Origin: Burkholderiales bacterium
GTDB taxonomy: Bacteria > Pseudomonadota > Gammaproteobacteria > Burkholderiales > SG8-39
DNA: 7,220 bases
Assembly: GCA_025929745.1 (NCBI GenBank)
Contig: JAICPQ010000141.1
Coordinates: forward strand, 1 to 7,220
Reading direction: 5' to 3'
The translations under genes were made by a program, and so were the position numbers. This document shows, piece by piece, positions 4,760-7,220 of this stretch (positions within the stretch are counted from its first letter, which is position 1; the number at the start of each line of letters is the position of its first letter). The notes under the pieces were generated by a model. That model saw only the letters and a list, made by a program, of their open reading frames with translations. It did not search any database and was not told the DNA's origin.

Positions 4760-6094
4760 CTATCCAACCTCCACCGGAACGAAGATGCTCGATTCGCCGC
4801 GGCGGACCAGGAGCGCGACCGTGCCCTTCGCCTTGTCGGCGACTGCGCGCAGGTCCTCCACGCTCTTCACGGGCTTGCCGTTCACCGCGGTGACTACGTC
4901 GCCGGGTCGGATACCGGCGCGGGCCGAGGGTCCGGTGACGTTCTCGACCACGAGGCCGTCCTCGGAAGGCCGCAGCGCCAGGCCGAGCTTGCCCGCATTG
5001 TCCGGCTTGGCGCCTTCGCGCGTCGCGGAGGCGGCCTGCTCGGCGCGCAGCTCGCCGACCTGGACCTGGACGTTGCGCTTGCCGCCGTCGCGCCACACCT
5101 CGAAGTTGGCCTGCGTGCCGGGCTTCACCGCCGCGACAAGGGGCGGCAGCTCGGAGGAGCGCTCGAGCGTCTTGCCGTTCACGCCGAGGAGCACGTCGCC
5201 GGGCTGGATGCCGGCCTTCGCCGCCGGGCCGTCCTTCTCGACCGAGGCGACGAGCGCCCCGCGCGGCCGATCGAGGCCGAAGGACTGCGCGAGCGACTGG
5301 CTCACTTCCTGGATCGAGACGCCGATGCGCCCGCGCTCCACGCGCCCGTGCTGCACGAGCTGCGTCTTCACGTTCGCCGCGACATCGACCGGGATCGCAA
5401 ACGAGATGCCCTGGTAGCCGCCGCTGCGCGAATAGATCTGCGAGTTGATGCCGATCACCTCGCCCCTGAGATTGAAGAGCGGTCCGCCCGAGTTGCCGGG
5501 GTTCACGGCGGCGTCGGTCTGGATGAACGGAACGTACGTGCCGTCGGGCAGCGAGCGCGAAGTGGCGCTCACGATGCCCGCGGTCACCGTGTTCTCGAAG
5601 CCGAACGGCGAACCGATCGCGACCACCCATTCGCCCACCTTCACCTCGCGTGGATCGCCGAGCTTGACCGCGGGAAGCTTGGTCGCGTCAATTTTCACAA
5701 CGGCGATGTCCGTCGCCTTGTCGGCGCCGAGCACCTTGCCTTTGAACTCGCGCCGGTCGATGAGCCGCACGCGCACTTCGTCCGCGCCTTCGACCACGTG
5801 CGCGTTGGTGAGGATCACGCCGTTCGGCTCGATGATGAAGCCCGAGCCCATGCCTTGCCGCGGCGTGTTCGGCTGCTGCGGGATGCCGAAGCGCCGGAGA
5901 AGCTCCTCCGGGATCTCCGGCGACGCCGATGCCGGATTTCGGGCCGCGGAGGCGGTGATGTTGACGACCGCGCCCTTGTTCGCCTCCACGATCGCGGCGA
6001 AGTCGGGCAGCGTCTGGACCTGCGCCGCCGGGGCGGCGGCATTCGCCGTAAGGGCGAGCGAGAGCAGAGCTGCGTAAGCCCATCTCAACTTCAT
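4760..6094 (-). CDS. Do/HtrA-family periplasmic serine endoprotease (DegP/DegQ/MucD-like)
   Basis: This is a 444-residue secreted protease. The N-terminus MKLRWAYAALLSLALTANA is a Sec signal peptide, cut near residue 19-20. The trypsin-like domain carries the full triad: H99 in ILTNAHVVEG, D129 in KATDIAVVKID, and S202 in DAAVNPGNSGGPLF. An LA-type loop of moderate length lies at about 52-82. PDZ1 spans about 255-350 (RGRIGVSIQEV ... KAGIQPGDVLLGVNGK) and PDZ2 about 369-444 (KLGLALRP ... RAGIRPGDVVTAVNGKPV), joined by an Ala/Glu-rich linker. Length and two PDZ domains fit DegQ or MucD (about 450-475). Family members form oligomers that degrade or refold damaged envelope proteins. The ATG is set by GGAGGG five bases upstream (6105-6100). 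A possible sigma-E-like promoter lies further up. The gene is monocistronic as far as visible, with a 245-base gap before the helicase. Confidence 0.96.
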   Translation of the reverse strand: MKLRWAYAALLSLALTANAAAPAAQVQTLPDFAAIVEANKGAVVNITASAARNPASASPEIPEELLRRFGIPQQPNTPRQGMGSGFIIEPNGVILTNAHVVEGADEVRVRLIDRREFKGKVLGADKATDIAVVKIDATKLPAVKLGDPREVKVGEWVVAIGSPFGFENTVTAGIVSATSRSLPDGTYVPFIQTDAAVNPGNSGGPLFNLRGEVIGINSQIYSRSGGYQGISFAIPVDVAANVKTQLVQHGRVERGRIGVSIQEVSQSLAQSFGLDRPRGALVASVEKDGPAAKAGIQPGDVLLGVNGKTLERSSELPPLVAAVKPGTQANFEVWRDGGKRNVQVQVGELRAEQAASATREGAKPDNAGKLGLALRPSEDGLVVENVTGPSARAGIRPGDVVTAVNGKPVKSVEDLRAVADKAKGTVALLVRRGESSIFVPVEVG

Positions 6095-6129
6095 GGCATC
6101 CCTCCGAATTTTTGAACTGCTGGTGCGCT

Positions 6130-6158
6130 AAAGACCGGCGGGCGCGGGCCCGAGTTCC
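6130..6158 (-). promoter_or_regulatory. Possible sigma-E (RpoE/AlgU)-type promoter of the protease gene
   Basis: On the minus strand GGAACTC (6158-6152) is one base off the GGAACTT -35 element. It is followed after 17 bases by TCTTT (6134-6130), which matches the TCTnA-type -10 only at its first three bases. A start about eight bases later would give a roughly 30-base leader containing the GGAGGG ribosome site. Proteases of the DegP/MucD type are known members of the sigma-E/AlgU envelope-stress regulon, which makes the match more credible; the GC-rich spacer and weak -10 keep it tentative. Confidence 0.35.
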
Positions 6159-6196
6159 GCTAAGCGGGCTGCTCGGTTGTTACCAAATGTAGAAGA

Positions 6197-6994
6197 ATGG
6201 CGGCCATGACCGCCATCCCCAACCATGCCCTGCGCCAGCTGCGCGCCGGAAAGCTCGCGATCGGCCTCGGCGTCAACCAGGCGCGCACCGTGGGCATCGC
6301 CACACTCGCGAAGACCGCGGGCTTCGACTGGCTCTTCATCGACGGCGAGCACGGCTCGCTCGACGGCGACACCATCGCGCAGATCTCCACGGCCGCGCTC
6401 GCCGCGGGCGTCTCGCCGATCGTGCGCGTCGCGGGCTTCGAGCACTGGCACGCCTCGCGCATGCTCGACAACGGCGCGCAGGGCATCGTGTTTCCGCACG
6501 TCGATTCAAAAGAAGAAGCTGAGCGGGTGGCAAGCGCGTGCCGTTACCCCCCGGTCGGCAAGCGCTCGATGGGCGGCGCGCTCGCGCAGCTCGGCTACGC
6601 GTCGACTCCGGTCGCCGAGGCGGCGCGCCTCATGAACGAGGAGACGCTCGTCGTGGTGATGATCGAATCACCCGGAGCCGTGAATAAGGCGGACGACATC
6701 GCGGCGACCAAAGGCGTCGACGCGCTTCTCATCGGCACCAACGACCTCTGCTTCGAGATGGGCATCCCGGGCCAGTTCAACGACCCGCGCGTGAAGGAGG
6801 CCTACACCAAGGTGATCGCCGCCTGCCGCAAGCACGGCAAATTCCCCGGCATGGGCGGCATGTACACGCCCGAGCTCCTCGAGCGCCACATCGCCATGGG
6901 CGTGCAGCTCATCCTCAGCGGCTCGGACTTCTCGCTGCTCATGCAGGCCGCAACGGCACGGGCGAGCCTCGTGCGAGGTTTCGAGAAGAAATAG
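6197..6994 (+). CDS. HpcH/HpaI-family class II aldolase/citrate lyase-type protein
   Basis: This is a 265-residue cytoplasmic TIM-barrel enzyme of normal family length (about 250-265). Characteristic segments are FDWLFIDGEHG (43-53, with the proposed catalytic base H52), PIVRVAG (74-80, substrate-binding R77), MLDNGAQGIVFPHVDSKEEAE (89-109), YPPVGKRSMGG (117-127), VVMIESPGAV (153-162, metal ligand E157) and LLIGTNDLCFEMG (177-189, metal ligand D182). These correspond to the R/H/E/D site of HpaI, which splits 4-hydroxy-2-oxo acids into pyruvate and an aldehyde with a divalent metal. The exact substrate here is unknown; close relatives act on 2-keto-3-deoxy sugar acids or aromatic-pathway intermediates. 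Two starts are possible, ATG 6197 (AGAAG almost adjacent) and ATG 6206 (AGAAG ten bases upstream); neither has ideal spacing and they differ by three residues. It is divergent from the protease across 102 bases that show only a small CCGC-TAA-GCGG hairpin (6157-6167). Confidence 0.93.
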   Translation: MAAMTAIPNHALRQLRAGKLAIGLGVNQARTVGIATLAKTAGFDWLFIDGEHGSLDGDTIAQISTAALAAGVSPIVRVAGFEHWHASRMLDNGAQGIVFPHVDSKEEAERVASACRYPPVGKRSMGGALAQLGYASTPVAEAARLMNEETLVVVMIESPGAVNKADDIAATKGVDALLIGTNDLCFEMGIPGQFNDPRVKEAYTKVIAACRKHGKFPGMGGMYTPELLERHIAMGVQLILSGSDFSLLMQAATARASLVRGFEKK

Positions 6995-7016
6995 GTTAGC
7001 GCCTCAGCTCCTGCAT

Positions 7017-7220
7017 TCATCCGAGCTCGAGCGTTGTCACCCCGAAGAGCTTCGAAAGTTCGATCGCCGGGTCCGGCCCCGTGTACATCCGGGCGGTCTC
7101 GAACACCGGCGTCAGGCTGAGCCCGGCCAGGAACGACTTCGCGCCCGGGTTCGCCTCCGGCACGTCGACGAAAACGGCCTCACCACTGGGAGCGTGGGCG
7201 GCAGCTCCCTCGTAGAGGCG
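7017..7220 (-). CDS. GNAT family N-acetyltransferase, C-terminal part (5' end cut by window edge)
   Basis: The minus strand is open from the right edge to the TGA at 7019-7017, giving the last 67 residues. The pattern VFVDVPEANPGAKSFL (16-31 of the visible part), PVFETARMYTG (38-48) and the ending KLFGVTTLELG is typical of the C-terminal GNAT-fold half of tandem GNAT acetyltransferases, where the strand 'VD-P-x-x-N' precedes the helix holding the last part of the acetyl-CoA site. Such enzymes move an acetyl group from acetyl-CoA to an amine; the acceptor is unknown. The gene converges on the aldolase gene with a 22-base gap and no obvious intrinsic terminator. The diagnostic acetyl-CoA loop (Q/RxxGxG/A) is outside the window. 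Confidence 0.8.
   Translation of the reverse strand, partial: RLYEGAAAHAPSGEAVFVDVPEANPGAKSFLAGLSLTPVFETARMYTGPDPAIELSKLFGVTTLELG

Noticed and set aside
4533..5630. 365-codon minus-strand open frame overlapping the HtrA protease gene in another frame
   Set aside because: It is an Arg/Gly/Ala-rich shadow frame of GC-rich coding DNA. The protease frame has a full catalytic triad, PDZ domains, a signal peptide and a Shine-Dalgarno site; this frame shows no domain.
5348..6115. 255-codon plus-strand open frame opposite the protease
   Set aside because: It is an antisense shadow rich in Arg, His and Asp with no family motif; the opposite strand is clearly coding.

Overview
The window looks like a chromosomal stretch from a high-GC betaproteobacterium, probably of the order Burkholderiales. 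The grounds are a Bug-family tripartite-tricarboxylate (TTT) solute-binding protein, the dense GC-rich coding on both strands, the DUF1643 and DUF2171 proteins, and a LexA box of the CTGT-N8-ACAG type. This assignment is inference from gene content; no rRNA or tRNA is present to confirm it. No phage, CRISPR array or complete insertion sequence is visible.

Layout from left to right: (1) The C-terminal part of an isocitrate lyase/PEP-mutase superfamily enzyme is coupled by an ATGA overlap to a periplasmic Bug-type binding protein (1-1407, +). This is a small catabolic/uptake unit, probably for an organic acid. (2) A long imperfect palindrome, resembling repeats associated with REP-type transposases, fills the gap at 1408-1490. 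(3) A minus-strand pair follows: a YajD-type HNH nuclease (1961-2269) overlapping a DUF1643 protein (1485-1964). (4) A short DUF2171 gene (2344-2574, +) shares a CTAG stop palindrome with a convergent UvrD/Rep-family helicase (2571-4514, -). The helicase starts with GTG six bases after a near-consensus SOS box, which points to DNA-damage control and possibly a leaderless transcript. (5) The 245-base gap 4515-4759 is the richest non-coding part. It holds the SOS box, a strong minus-strand intrinsic terminator with a UUCG loop, a hairpin exposing a CCUCCCUCCC loop on the minus strand, and a second terminator-like hairpin pointing the other way. I read this as a candidate small RNA or small-ORF transcript between the protease and the helicase. 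(6) A Do/HtrA-family periplasmic serine protease with two PDZ domains (4760-6094, -) has a possible sigma-E-like promoter. Divergent from it is a HpcH/HpaI-family class II aldolase (6197-6994, +). (7) The C-terminal 67 residues of a GNAT acetyltransferase (7017-7220, -) close the window.

Two themes connect the genes. One is carbon acquisition and C-C bond cleavage: the lyase, the Bug protein and the aldolase, which are not all in one operon. The other is stress handling: the SOS-type helicase, the envelope protease, and the candidate small RNA between them. No complete new multi-gene system is evident. The best candidates for something undescribed are the 4549-4700 small-RNA region, the SOS-box-abutting helicase start, and the palindrome at 1408-1490.
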